Shown in pieces: positions 33,931-42,023 of a stretch of DNA of 64,000 bases. Position numbers and translations under genes: made by a program. Each line of letters begins with the position of its first letter. The first letter of the stretch is position 1. The stretch is from Labrenzia sp. THAF82 (lineage in GTDB: Bacteria; Pseudomonadota; Alphaproteobacteria; Rhizobiales; Stappiaceae). The DNA is taken from NCBI RefSeq assembly GCF_009363435.1, contig NZ_CP045354.1:5112501-5176500 (forward strand), given 5' to 3'. The notes beneath the pieces were generated by a model. It worked only from the letters and a program-made list of their open reading frames with translations, was not told the DNA's origin and ran no database searches.

Positions 33931-34043
33931 GGGAACTTCCTGGAACAGAATGGGCTTGGCCCGAAAAGCTTCCGGATCGGCCGTCGCTTGTTACACCGAC
34001 CGATCCTGAGCAGAACGCTTTATGCGGTTTAGACCGAAGCAGG

Positions 34044-35126
34044 TCAGATTTTCAAGTTGATCATCCGTTCAACCGCGGTTCGCGCTCTTTGAGCGATCGC
34101 CGGGTCCACAACGACTTCTTCCTTCATCTCCAGCAAAGATTCCAGGATCTTGTCCAAAGTGATCCGTTTCATGTGAGGGCACAAGTTGCACGGACGAATG
34201 AAATCCACCTCAGGCGTTTCGCTGGCAACATTGTCAGCCATGGAACACTCGGTGATCATCATGACCTTTTCCGGTTGCCGGGTTTTCACCCAGTCGATCA
34301 TGTGTGCCGTGGAACCTGCAAAATCAGCCTCGGCGACGACCTCCGGAGGGCATTCCGGGTGCGCAATGATCTTCACATTCGGTTCGATCTTGCGATAGTC
34401 ACGCAGTTCCTCGGCGGTGAAGCGTTCATGGACTTCACAAGCGCCATCCCAGACGAGGACTTCCACATCGGTCTTGTTCCCGACATTGGCTGCCAGGTAT
34501 TTGTCCGGAATCAGAAATACCTTGTCGACACCAAAACTCTCGACAACCTGAAGCGCGTTGGATGACGTGCAGCAGATGTCGCATTCAGCTTTCACGTCTG
34601 CGGACGTGTTCACGTAAGTGATGATGGGTACACCGGGATTGCGTTCCCGAAGCGCGCGCACATCCGCACCGGTGATGGATTCAGCAAGCGAACAGCCGGC
34701 ACGCATATCCGGGATCAGAACGGTTTTTTCCGGGCTGAGGATCTTGGAAGTCTCGGCCATGAAATGCACACCGCATTGAACGATCACATCCGCGTCCGTG
34801 CGCGTCGCCTCGATCGCCAGCTGCAGGCTGTCACCTACAATGTCCGCAACCCCGTGAAAGATATCTGGTGTCATGTAGTTGTGTGCGAGAATAACAGCGT
34901 TGCGCTGCTTCTTGAGCTGGTTGATCGCATGAATAGTCGGCGCCAGTGCCGGCCACTCAATGGCCGGGATGATGTGCTTGACCTTTTCATAGATCGGCGC
35001 GGTCACCTTCGCGACCTCGGGCGTATAGCTCAGATCAGGGCGCTCGATCTTGCCGTAACGCTCCAATGCTGTCGTTCCATTGGCGATCGGGGTTCCGACC
35101 GGTGCAGATGTCTGGGCGATGGTCAT
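34044..35126 (-). CDS. nadA: Quinolinate synthase A
   Basis: A 360-residue 4Fe-4S enzyme condensing iminoaspartate with dihydroxyacetone phosphate to quinolinate. The conserved cysteines are visible in VIVQCGVHFMAET, DMRAGCSLAES, ECDICCTSSNA, MITECSMADN and the C-terminal CNLCPHMKRI; HAIN and VILAHNYM mark the N-terminal domain. The ATG at 35126 has AGGGAGG six bases upstream; in-frame starts at 35162 and 35222 lack a site and reach into the promoter palindrome. First gene of nadABC. Probably repressed by NadQ. Confidence 0.95.
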   Translation of the reverse strand: MTIAQTSAPVGTPIANGTTALERYGKIERPDLSYTPEVAKVTAPIYEKVKHIIPAIEWPALAPTIHAINQLKKQRNAVILAHNYMTPDIFHGVADIVGDSLQLAIEATRTDADVIVQCGVHFMAETSKILSPEKTVLIPDMRAGCSLAESITGADVRALRERNPGVPIITYVNTSADVKAECDICCTSSNALQVVESFGVDKVFLIPDKYLAANVGNKTDVEVLVWDGACEVHERFTAEELRDYRKIEPNVKIIAHPECPPEVVAEADFAGSTAHMIDWVKTRQPEKVMMITECSMADNVASETPEVDFIRPCNLCPHMKRITLDKILESLLEMKEEVVVDPAIAQRARTAVERMINLKI

Positions 35127-35177
35127 GGCGACCTCCCTAATGCGCGGGTCTTGCATCAGCATTTCTGCCCGCTTTGT

Positions 35178-35213
35178 ATTATACTCAGACTGAGCATATA
35201 TCGCGCAAAAGAA
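35178..35213 (-). promoter_or_regulatory. Putative nadABC promoter with embedded operator palindrome
   Basis: On the minus strand TATAAT (35183-35178) lies about 19 bases after TTGCGC, a plausible -35/-10 pair. Between them sits an inverted repeat that reads TATACTCAGACTGAGCATA on the plus strand (35180-35198): CTCAG, a central A, CTGAG, with further TAT/ATA pairs and one mismatch. A repressor bound there would block polymerase. The start of nadA at 35126 is about 50 bases downstream. Assignment to NadQ is inference from context. Confidence 0.55.
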
Positions 35214-35422
35214 AACGGGCACGAAGACCCTGACCCTTTTGCTCTTTCAGAGTTTATATAGGCCTATTTTTCACTCAAATCCATCGTTTTTCCTTAAAAA
35301 TTAGAACTTAGATTCATTTCCGTTAGATTTCAGGGCGTTAACGACAACTCTGACGTTAGGACAAGTAGCCAGCTAAACACCTGTCGGACCGAAGGTGTCC
35401 ATTTCAGAACACATTCGGCTTG

Positions 35423-35438
35423 TTGATCAATCGATCAA
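35423..35438. repeat. Inverted repeat upstream of the MFS gene
   Basis: TTGATC and GATCAA separated by AATC, about 70 bases before the start of the MFS gene. It could be an operator; no cognate regulator is adjacent. Confidence 0.4.
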
Positions 35439-35476
35439 AAATACGCGTTTTGCGATGACCGCCCCCTCACTTACCC

Positions 35477-35494
35477 TATCGTAAATTCACGATA
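35477..35494. promoter_or_regulatory. Operator-like inverted repeat before the MFS start
   Basis: Perfect arms TATCGT and ACGATA around AAATTC, ending ten bases before the ATG at 35505. Its place just before the ribosome-binding site suggests an operator or a leader hairpin. Confidence 0.45.
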
Positions 35495-35504
35495 TGAGGT
35501 GTCC

Positions 35505-36740
35505 ATGTCCGCCACGTCCAGCTTGCCCCGGCCGGGTCCCAATGTTCCGCTGATCATTGCTTGCGGTTGCCTGATTGCCCTGCTCTCTTTCGGTCCGCGT
35601 TCGGCCATGGGTCTTTTTTTCCAGCCCATGACGGAAGCACGCGACTGGAGCAGAGAAATATTCGCCCTGGCCATTGCCATTCAGAACCTCATGTGGGGCA
35701 TAGCTCAGCCGGTCGCGGGCATGATGTCGGATCGCTTTGGCACCTGGAAAACAATGACCTTCGGTGCACTGCTTTATGCCAGCGGCCTGCTGATGATGAT
35801 AGATGCTCAAAGTGCCGTCGCACTCCATGTATCAGCTGGTGTCCTGATCGGCCTCGGCATTGCGTTTTCGTCCTTCTCGCTTGTACTGGCCGCATTCGGC
35901 CGCGCCGTGTCGCCTGAGCAAAGGTCCCTGGCATTCGGGATCGGAACAGCTTCAGGCTCGCTCGGACAGTTCCTGTTCGCACCGCTTGGCGGGGCGTTGA
36001 TAGCGAATATCGGCTGGCAGCAGACATTGCTTGTCTTCGCAGGCCTGGTCGCGCTTGTCCCACTTTTGGCAATTGCCTTACGCGGCAAATCGGATCTTCC
36101 GAAAGAACAAAACCCGGCAAATGATCAGAAGCTGAGCGCCGCAGTGGCCGAAGCCTTCCGGACGCGTGGTTTCATCTTGCTGACAATCGGCTTCTTTGTC
36201 TGTGGTTTCCACGTTGCGTTCATCACCGTGCATCTGCCACCATATATTGCCGATCTCGGACTGGACCCGGCGTGGGGTGCGACCGCTATTGCGCTCATTG
36301 GACTGTGCAACATCGTGGGATCTTTGGCAGCCGGTTACATAGGAGGACGCTATTCGAAGCCGATCTTCCTGTCGCTGATCTATATCGGACGCTCCATTGC
36401 GATATTTGTCTTCATCATGCTGCCGATCACACCGTTTTCGGTGTTGGTTTTCGCCGGCGTCATGGGGCTGCTTTGGCTGTCCACGATCCCGCCGACATCA
36501 GGGCTCGTCGCCGTGATGTTCGGTCCCCGTTACATGGCAACCTTGTTCGGCTTTGTCTTCCTGTCTCACCAGATCGGCTCTTTCCTGGGCGTTTGGCTGG
36601 GCGGCAAACTCTACGATGAGACGGGGTCTTACGATGCGATCTGGTGGTGCGGCATCGTCCTTGGCATTTTTGCGGCGATCATCCATTGGCCCATCGAGGA
36701 AAAACCGGTGCAGCGGCTGGCACAGGAAGCTGCAGAATAA
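35505..36740 (+). CDS. MFS transporter (oxalate/formate- or CynX-like)
   Basis: A 411-residue major facilitator with twelve hydrophobic segments. The first is VPLIIACGCLIALLSFGPRSAMGLFF and motif A appears as GMMSDRFGTWKTMTFG. The N-terminal helix-loop FFQPMTEARDWSREIFALAIAIQNL is typical of the monocarboxylate/oxalate:formate-like branch. I chose the ATG at 35505 (GAGG five bases upstream) over the GTG at 35499. Two inverted repeats precede it. A strong terminator follows. Substrate unknown. Confidence 0.82.
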   Translation: MSATSSLPRPGPNVPLIIACGCLIALLSFGPRSAMGLFFQPMTEARDWSREIFALAIAIQNLMWGIAQPVAGMMSDRFGTWKTMTFGALLYASGLLMMIDAQSAVALHVSAGVLIGLGIAFSSFSLVLAAFGRAVSPEQRSLAFGIGTASGSLGQFLFAPLGGALIANIGWQQTLLVFAGLVALVPLLAIALRGKSDLPKEQNPANDQKLSAAVAEAFRTRGFILLTIGFFVCGFHVAFITVHLPPYIADLGLDPAWGATAIALIGLCNIVGSLAAGYIGGRYSKPIFLSLIYIGRSIAIFVFIMLPITPFSVLVFAGVMGLLWLSTIPPTSGLVAVMFGPRYMATLFGFVFLSHQIGSFLGVWLGGKLYDETGSYDAIWWCGIVLGIFAAIIHWPIEEKPVQRLAQEAAE

Positions 36741-36769
36741 GGAAAGGCGGGCCAAGGCCCGCCTTTTCC
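36741..36769. terminator. Intrinsic terminator between MFS gene and glyS
   Basis: GGAAAGGCGGGCC and GGCCCGCCTTTTCC form a long stem with a tiny loop just after the MFS stop codon. It is A-rich on the left and T-rich on the right, so it can serve the plus strand and, less well, the convergent glyS gene ending at 36789. Confidence 0.82.
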
Positions 36770-36788
36770 ATTGTCAGTCTCGGCGAAT

Positions 36789-38876
36789 TTAACCCGCTAC
36801 TTTTGAGAAGTCCGCGACGACGTGCGTCGAGTCCCTGATCTCGGCGAGCAGCTGCAAACGGTTGGTTCTCAAGACTTTGTCTTCCGCATTGACCAGAATA
36901 TCTTCAAAGAACCTGTCAACCGGTGCACGCAGTCGGGAGAGCGCTTCCATGGCACCTTCGAAATCCTCACGCCCAACGGCTTCCGCCGCATCGGCACGGG
37001 CGGTGCCAATGGCGGCAGCCAGGTCGATCTCGGCCTGTTCCTGAAGATGGTCGGCATGCGGTTTTCCAGCAACCGGCGCTCCGTCCTTCTTCTCTTCTGC
37101 GCGTAGAATGTTCACCGCACGTTTATACCCTGCAAGCAGGTTGGTACCATCGTCGGAGGAAATGAATTTCCCCAGCGCCTCGACGCGTTTGACCACCATC
37201 AACAAGTCGTCGCGGCCTTCGAGCGCGAAGACCGCATCGATAAGGTCATGTCGTGCACCTTCGTCCTTCAGGTGTACTTTCAGTCTGTCACCGAGAAACG
37301 CCAGCAGGTCTTCTGTCATACCTTCAGGGTCACTGATCGAGACGGAATGCAAATCAGCTGCTGACCGGATTGCTTCGCCAAGCCTAACGCGAATGCCGTT
37401 CTCCAACACAATTCTGATGACACCGAGAGCAGCACGACGAAGCGCATAAGGATCCTTGGATCCGGTTGGCTTCTCATCGATCGCCCAGAAACCGGCGAGC
37501 AGGTCGAGCTTTTCCGCAAGGGCGACAGCAATCGCCACCGGGTCCATCGGTACCGTGTCGCTTGGGCCCTGCGGCTTGTAGTGCTCCTCGATTGCCGCAG
37601 CAACCGATGCATCCTCCCCTTGCGCTTCCGCGTAGTAGCGCCCCATCAGTCCTTGAAGCTCTGGAAACTCGAACACCATTTGCGATACAAGATCGGCCTT
37701 CGCCAGTTCCGCACCCCGCTTTGCTCTGCTTTCGTCGGCTCCGACAATCGGCGCAAGCTGAGATGACAAGGTCATCAGTCGCCTGACCCGATCTCCGACG
37801 CTGCCCAGCTTTTCATGAAACTTGACTTCTCCCAGCTTCGGCAAATTGTCCGAGAGCCTGGATTTCAGATCGGTCTCCCAGAAGAATCTGGCGTCCGACA
37901 AGCGCGCTCGAATGACCTTTTCATTGCCTGCAACAATCAGCTTGCCGCCATCCTCAGCAACAATGTTGGAAACCAGCACAAATTTGTTTGCCAGCCGTCC
38001 CGTTCCCGGATCCCTCATGACGAAGCATTTCTGGTTCACCTTGATTGTAAGCTGGATACACTCGTCTGGAATTTCCAAAAAGGCTTCGTCGAAACTGCCT
38101 GTCAGTACAACAGGCCACTCGACGAGCCCTGCAACTTCTTCCAGAAGTCCCGGGTCTTCAACGAGGTCCAGCCCCAGTGCCAGTGCCCGGTCCTTGGCGT
38201 CGTTGAGAATAATCTCTTTGCGGCGATCAGCCTCCAGAACCACCTTGTGCTTTTCAAGGCCCGTCGCATAGTCGTCGAACCGGCGTACATCGAACGATTT
38301 GTCAGCCAAAAAGCGATGGCCACGTGTGGTCTGGCTGGATTGAATGCCGTCAAATTCGAAGCGCACAACATCCGGTTCTTCCGTTTCAGGACCAAATGTT
38401 GCAACGATCGAATGCAAAGGCCGGACCCAACGCGTCGGTTTTGTTCCCCAACGCATGGACTTCGGCCACGGGAAATTTCGCAAAAGACCCGGCATGAAGT
38501 CGCCAATGATGTCGAGCGCGGTCCGGCCGGGCTTTTCAATGACGGCAACGTAAAAGTCGCCTTTCTTCGGGTCATTGTGAACAGAGGCCTGATCAATAGA
38601 AGACAATCCCGCTCCACGCAGAAAGCCTTCCAATGCCTTTTCCGGCGCACCGACGCGCGGTCCCTTGCGTTCTTCACGCGTCGCTTTCGACCCGACCGGG
38701 ACACCGGCCACATGTAAAGCCAGCCGGCGAGGAGTCGAAAATGCCTTGGCGCCTTCATAGGGCAAGCCAGCTTCCACCAGGGCATTGGTCACGAGAGATT
38801 TCAGGTCTTCAGCCGCCTTACGTTGCATACGGGCTGGGATTTCTTCGCTGAAAAGCTCAAGCAGAAGATCGGGCAT
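36789..38876 (-). CDS. glyS: Glycine--tRNA ligase beta subunit
   Basis: A 695-residue beta subunit of the heterotetrameric bacterial glycyl-tRNA synthetase, responsible for tRNA binding. The N-terminus MPDLLLELFSEEIPARMQ is the family hallmark, followed by GPRVGAPEKALEGFLRGAG, VNQKCFVMRD and a C-terminal anticodon-binding region (PVDRFFEDILVNAED). I chose the ATG at 38876 to match that hallmark; an upstream extension to 39026 has no resemblance. Unusually the alpha-subunit gene glyQ lies 5.9 kb upstream on the same strand, with four other genes between. Confidence 0.95.
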   Translation of the reverse strand: MPDLLLELFSEEIPARMQRKAAEDLKSLVTNALVEAGLPYEGAKAFSTPRRLALHVAGVPVGSKATREERKGPRVGAPEKALEGFLRGAGLSSIDQASVHNDPKKGDFYVAVIEKPGRTALDIIGDFMPGLLRNFPWPKSMRWGTKPTRWVRPLHSIVATFGPETEEPDVVRFEFDGIQSSQTTRGHRFLADKSFDVRRFDDYATGLEKHKVVLEADRRKEIILNDAKDRALALGLDLVEDPGLLEEVAGLVEWPVVLTGSFDEAFLEIPDECIQLTIKVNQKCFVMRDPGTGRLANKFVLVSNIVAEDGGKLIVAGNEKVIRARLSDARFFWETDLKSRLSDNLPKLGEVKFHEKLGSVGDRVRRLMTLSSQLAPIVGADESRAKRGAELAKADLVSQMVFEFPELQGLMGRYYAEAQGEDASVAAAIEEHYKPQGPSDTVPMDPVAIAVALAEKLDLLAGFWAIDEKPTGSKDPYALRRAALGVIRIVLENGIRVRLGEAIRSAADLHSVSISDPEGMTEDLLAFLGDRLKVHLKDEGARHDLIDAVFALEGRDDLLMVVKRVEALGKFISSDDGTNLLAGYKRAVNILRAEEKKDGAPVAGKPHADHLQEQAEIDLAAAIGTARADAAEAVGREDFEGAMEALSRLRAPVDRFFEDILVNAEDKVLRTNRLQLLAEIRDSTHVVADFSKVAG

Positions 38877-39093
38877 GGAATTTCGGACCTTTGGCATTGG
38901 TGAGACATCACCGGACATGTGTGAGCGTCCGTTAGCAAGACAGCAGCCTCTTGTCACCCCTTTTCCCGGCAAACGTATCCTAAGTACTTCTGACGAGCAT
39001 TGGTCGATTCCATTTAAATGCTTCACTCTTCTTCAAGAAATGCATGTGAAACTCGAGCTGCATTAAAGAATTTGATGTATTGAGGCCCCTCAG

Positions 39094-40674
39094 GTGATAA
39101 AACGAGAAGTTGCGGACAACCGTTACCTGGCACGATCAATGGTTGTATTACTTGCACTTGTACTTGCGAGTTTTGTCTTCCTGCAAATTTTTCCGGATAT
39201 TTTTTTCAACACGGAAACAAACAACGATCAATTTCTCCTGAAAGTCATCACCAGCTCACTTTTGGCCGTCGCCTTCGTGGGGCTAGCTGTAGGAACCTGG
39301 GCAACACGCCGACTGCGCAAAGAATTGAAAGCGCGTTCCTCCGCACATAGCGAAGCTCTGGCCCTTGCACAGCACGATCCCCTGACCGGGCTTCCCAACC
39401 GCCGTAGGCTGCTGGAGGCTTTCAGCGACCTCAGCAGGGATCTTAAGCCGGACAGTTTCCGCGCAATCATGATGCTGGATCTGGATGGGTTCAAACCCAT
39501 CAACGATGTCTATGGGCATGCGTTCGGTGACACGCTGCTCCGCAGCTTTGCGGACCGGCTGGCAGAAACGCTCGGCAAGGATGGAATTGTTGCCCGTCTC
39601 GGCGGCGATGAGTTTGCAATTGTTTCGCCAGTCTTCAAGGACAAGTCGGAAGCGGCAGGCTTCGCGCGCCGGCTCCTGACGCGCATCAACGACCGGTTTG
39701 AATTTGGCGAACGGCAGATCTCAATAGGGTCCGGCATTGGCATTGCTCTTTATCCGCATGATGGGCACGCCATCACGGAGTTGTTGCGCAGGGCTGACAT
39801 TGCGCTCTACCGGGCCAAGTCGTCGGGCCGTTCGACTTATCGTTTTTTCGAAGTCGACATGGATGCATCCATCCTGCACCGTACGCTTCTGGAACAGCGC
39901 TTGCGCAAGGCAATCGCCGACAAGGAAGTCAAAGTCCATTATCAGCCTATTCTGGACATGACTTCCGGCCGTATTGCCGGCTTTGAGGCGCTGGCCAGAT
40001 GGACAGATGCGGACTTTGGAAAAGTTCCGCCACTGCAGTTCATTCCAATTGCCGAAGACTGCGGGATCATCTCGGAGCTGACACAACACTTGCTTGCCGA
40101 AGCCTGTAGTGTCGCAACAACCTGGCCGAAAGACCTCTACCTCTCTTTCAATCTTTCTCCCGTGCAGTTGCAGGACCCCGCCTTGCCGGATCAGATTCAG
40201 TCGATACTCCAGGCCTCGGGTTATCCACCCAAGAGCCTCGTCCTGGAAATCACGGAAACATCTTTGGTGAAAAATCCTGAGGCAGCAAAGCGGATACTCG
40301 GGGAACTGACCGAGACCGGCGTCTCCATTGCCCTGGATGATTTCGGAGCCGGGCACTCCAGTCTGAGTTATTTGCGTGATTTCCCCATCCAAAAAGTGAA
40401 GATCGACAAGTCCTTCACCGAGAGGATGCTCACGGACAAGCAATGCGCTGCGATCGTTGAAGCAATTCTAGTGCTCTCAAAGGGGCTCGATATCGATGCG
40501 GTCGCCGAGGGCGTGGAGGAAACGGATGTCCACGAGGCCCTCAACTCCAATGGCTGTCACTACGGCCAGGGGTTCCTCTACGCAGCTGCAGTCACCGCTG
40601 AAGATGCTGCGTCGCTGCTGGACTCGCAAATCGACGGACGATTGCCGTTCACCAGCAAAACGAGCGCAGCCTGA
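39094..40674 (+). CDS. Membrane-bound diguanylate cyclase/phosphodiesterase (GGDEF-EAL)
   Basis: A 526-residue c-di-GMP turnover protein. Two membrane helices (residues about 14-34 and 50-70) bracket a short periplasmic loop of about 20 residues, too small for a standard sensor domain. The GGDEF domain (about 90-255) has the intact active site GGDEF at 170-174. The EAL domain (about 270-515) has E298-A-L in GFEALARW, NLSPVQL, DDFGAGHSSLSYL and KIDKSF. The final QGF motif continues AAA where EAL proteins often have a Pro. Both activities could be real. The start is GTG with GAGG upstream. It lies divergent from glyS, and the PilZ pair at 48.7-50.1 kb could be effectors. Confidence 0.9.
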   Translation: MIKREVADNRYLARSMVVLLALVLASFVFLQIFPDIFFNTETNNDQFLLKVITSSLLAVAFVGLAVGTWATRRLRKELKARSSAHSEALALAQHDPLTGLPNRRRLLEAFSDLSRDLKPDSFRAIMMLDLDGFKPINDVYGHAFGDTLLRSFADRLAETLGKDGIVARLGGDEFAIVSPVFKDKSEAAGFARRLLTRINDRFEFGERQISIGSGIGIALYPHDGHAITELLRRADIALYRAKSSGRSTYRFFEVDMDASILHRTLLEQRLRKAIADKEVKVHYQPILDMTSGRIAGFEALARWTDADFGKVPPLQFIPIAEDCGIISELTQHLLAEACSVATTWPKDLYLSFNLSPVQLQDPALPDQIQSILQASGYPPKSLVLEITETSLVKNPEAAKRILGELTETGVSIALDDFGAGHSSLSYLRDFPIQKVKIDKSFTERMLTDKQCAAIVEAILVLSKGLDIDAVAEGVEETDVHEALNSNGCHYGQGFLYAAAVTAEDAASLLDSQIDGRLPFTSKTSAA

Positions 40675-40678
40675 GCCT

Positions 40679-40698
40679 GGCCTCTTTTTTGCGAGGCC
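40679..40698. terminator. Weak hairpin between convergent genes
   Basis: GGCCTC and GAGGCC flank TTTTTTGC just after the GGDEF-EAL stop codon. The T-run is in the loop rather than after the stem, so terminator function is uncertain. Confidence 0.3.
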
Positions 40699-40720
40699 TT
40701 GCGCATAGCGGCCTTGGAAG

Positions 40721-41941
40721 TCATCCACCCAAGAACAGGATAATGATCGCTGCATTTGCAAGGTCGACGAAGAATGCTGACACCAGTGGCAGGATCAAAA
40801 ACGCTTGGGTGGCTGGGCCATAGCGTTTTGTTACAGCTGTCATGTTGGCAATCGCCGTTGGTGTCGCACCAAGAGCGAAACCGGCAAAGCCTGCTCCCAA
40901 TACGGCTGCATTGTAGTTCCGCCCCATCATCGGATAGACCACCAGAATGATGAAGAGCGCGGCCACCACAATCTGCGTTGCGAGAATAAGCATCATCGGT
41001 CCGGCAAGACCTGCAATTGTCCAGAGTTGCAAGCTCATGAGCGACATGGTCAGGAATATGCCCAGCGCCAGGTCCGAGAGGACTGCCAGTGACTGGCTTC
41101 TGGCCGGCCAGGTCATGTTCTTGAATACCAAAGGCACTGTATTGGATAGAACGATGCCGCAAAAAAGGCAGCAAACAAAAATCGGCAAATCAAGACCGAT
41201 CCCGGTCACCAGTGCTTCCTGCAGACCAACGCCCAAAGCGATGGCAATGTTCAAGACAAGCAAGGAGCGCATCAGTCCCGTGTGCGTAACCTGTGCTACC
41301 GCTTCCCGTTCGGTTTCGATACCGATCATCGGCGCTTCTTCAGGCCGGTTCGGATCAGGCTTTGCGCCTTTTCGTTCAATCAGATAGTTGCCGACCGGAC
41401 CGCCAAGCAAGCTTGCCGCAATGAGACCCAGTGTGGCTGTCGCCGCGCCGATTTCAACGGCTCCCATGACACCGTAGTCCTCAACCAATTTCGGACCCCA
41501 GGCAATTGCCGTGCCGTGCCCGCCGACAAGCGAGATTGTGCCACCCAGCAATCCGAACCCTGTGGGAAGCCCGAGCGCAGCTGCGATCCCCGTCCCAACT
41601 GCATTTTGCAGCAACATGTAGCCGACGGTCAGGAACAGCAAAATCAGCAACGGTTTGCCACCCTTGGCCAAATCGGTAAACCGCGCATTCAGTCCAATTG
41701 CGGTGAAGAAGACAAACAACAGATAATCTCTGGACTGCAGCGAAAACCCGATTTCCTTGCCGAAGGCGAGATAGACAATCAGCGCCAGCATTGCGACCAA
41801 CAGTCCGCCGGAGACCGGTTCCGGAATATTATAGTGGCGCAAAAACGGGATTTTCTTGTTCAGTCTGACGCCCAGGAAATAGACCAGAATTGCCAGATTG
41901 AAACTTACGAATTCGTCGAATGACAGCGCGTCCCCAGTCAT
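40721..41941 (-). CDS. gltS: Sodium/glutamate symporter (GltS family)
   Basis: A 406-residue inner-membrane carrier with ten or more hydrophobic segments. GltS traits are present: the N-terminal LAILVYFLGVRLNKK, the re-entrant loop GGTISLVGGHGTAIAWGP, and the second loop GAGFAGFALGATPTAIANM. It imports glutamate with sodium. The ATG at 41941 has CAGGGA upstream; an 18-residue longer frame lacks a site. The gene separates glyS from glyQ on the map and converges on the GGDEF-EAL gene. Confidence 0.88.
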   Translation of the reverse strand: MTGDALSFDEFVSFNLAILVYFLGVRLNKKIPFLRHYNIPEPVSGGLLVAMLALIVYLAFGKEIGFSLQSRDYLLFVFFTAIGLNARFTDLAKGGKPLLILLFLTVGYMLLQNAVGTGIAAALGLPTGFGLLGGTISLVGGHGTAIAWGPKLVEDYGVMGAVEIGAATATLGLIAASLLGGPVGNYLIERKGAKPDPNRPEEAPMIGIETEREAVAQVTHTGLMRSLLVLNIAIALGVGLQEALVTGIGLDLPIFVCCLFCGIVLSNTVPLVFKNMTWPARSQSLAVLSDLALGIFLTMSLMSLQLWTIAGLAGPMMLILATQIVVAALFIILVVYPMMGRNYNAAVLGAGFAGFALGATPTAIANMTAVTKRYGPATQAFLILPLVSAFFVDLANAAIIILFLGG

Positions 41942-42023
41942 TGCATTCCCTGCACAGCTATTAGACCTGACGGCCCGAGATCGAGTTTCATTCAAACCTC
42001 TGTAGAGGTGGAGTCAAGTTCGG

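Larger units (their letters stand above)
35127..35504. other. Divergent control region nadA / MFS transporter
   Basis: This 378-base gap is AT-rich in its middle (35230-35340) and has no credible gene. The nadA-proximal third holds the nadABC promoter and palindrome. The MFS-proximal third holds two inverted repeats, at 35423-35438 and 35477-35494. Confidence 0.6.
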
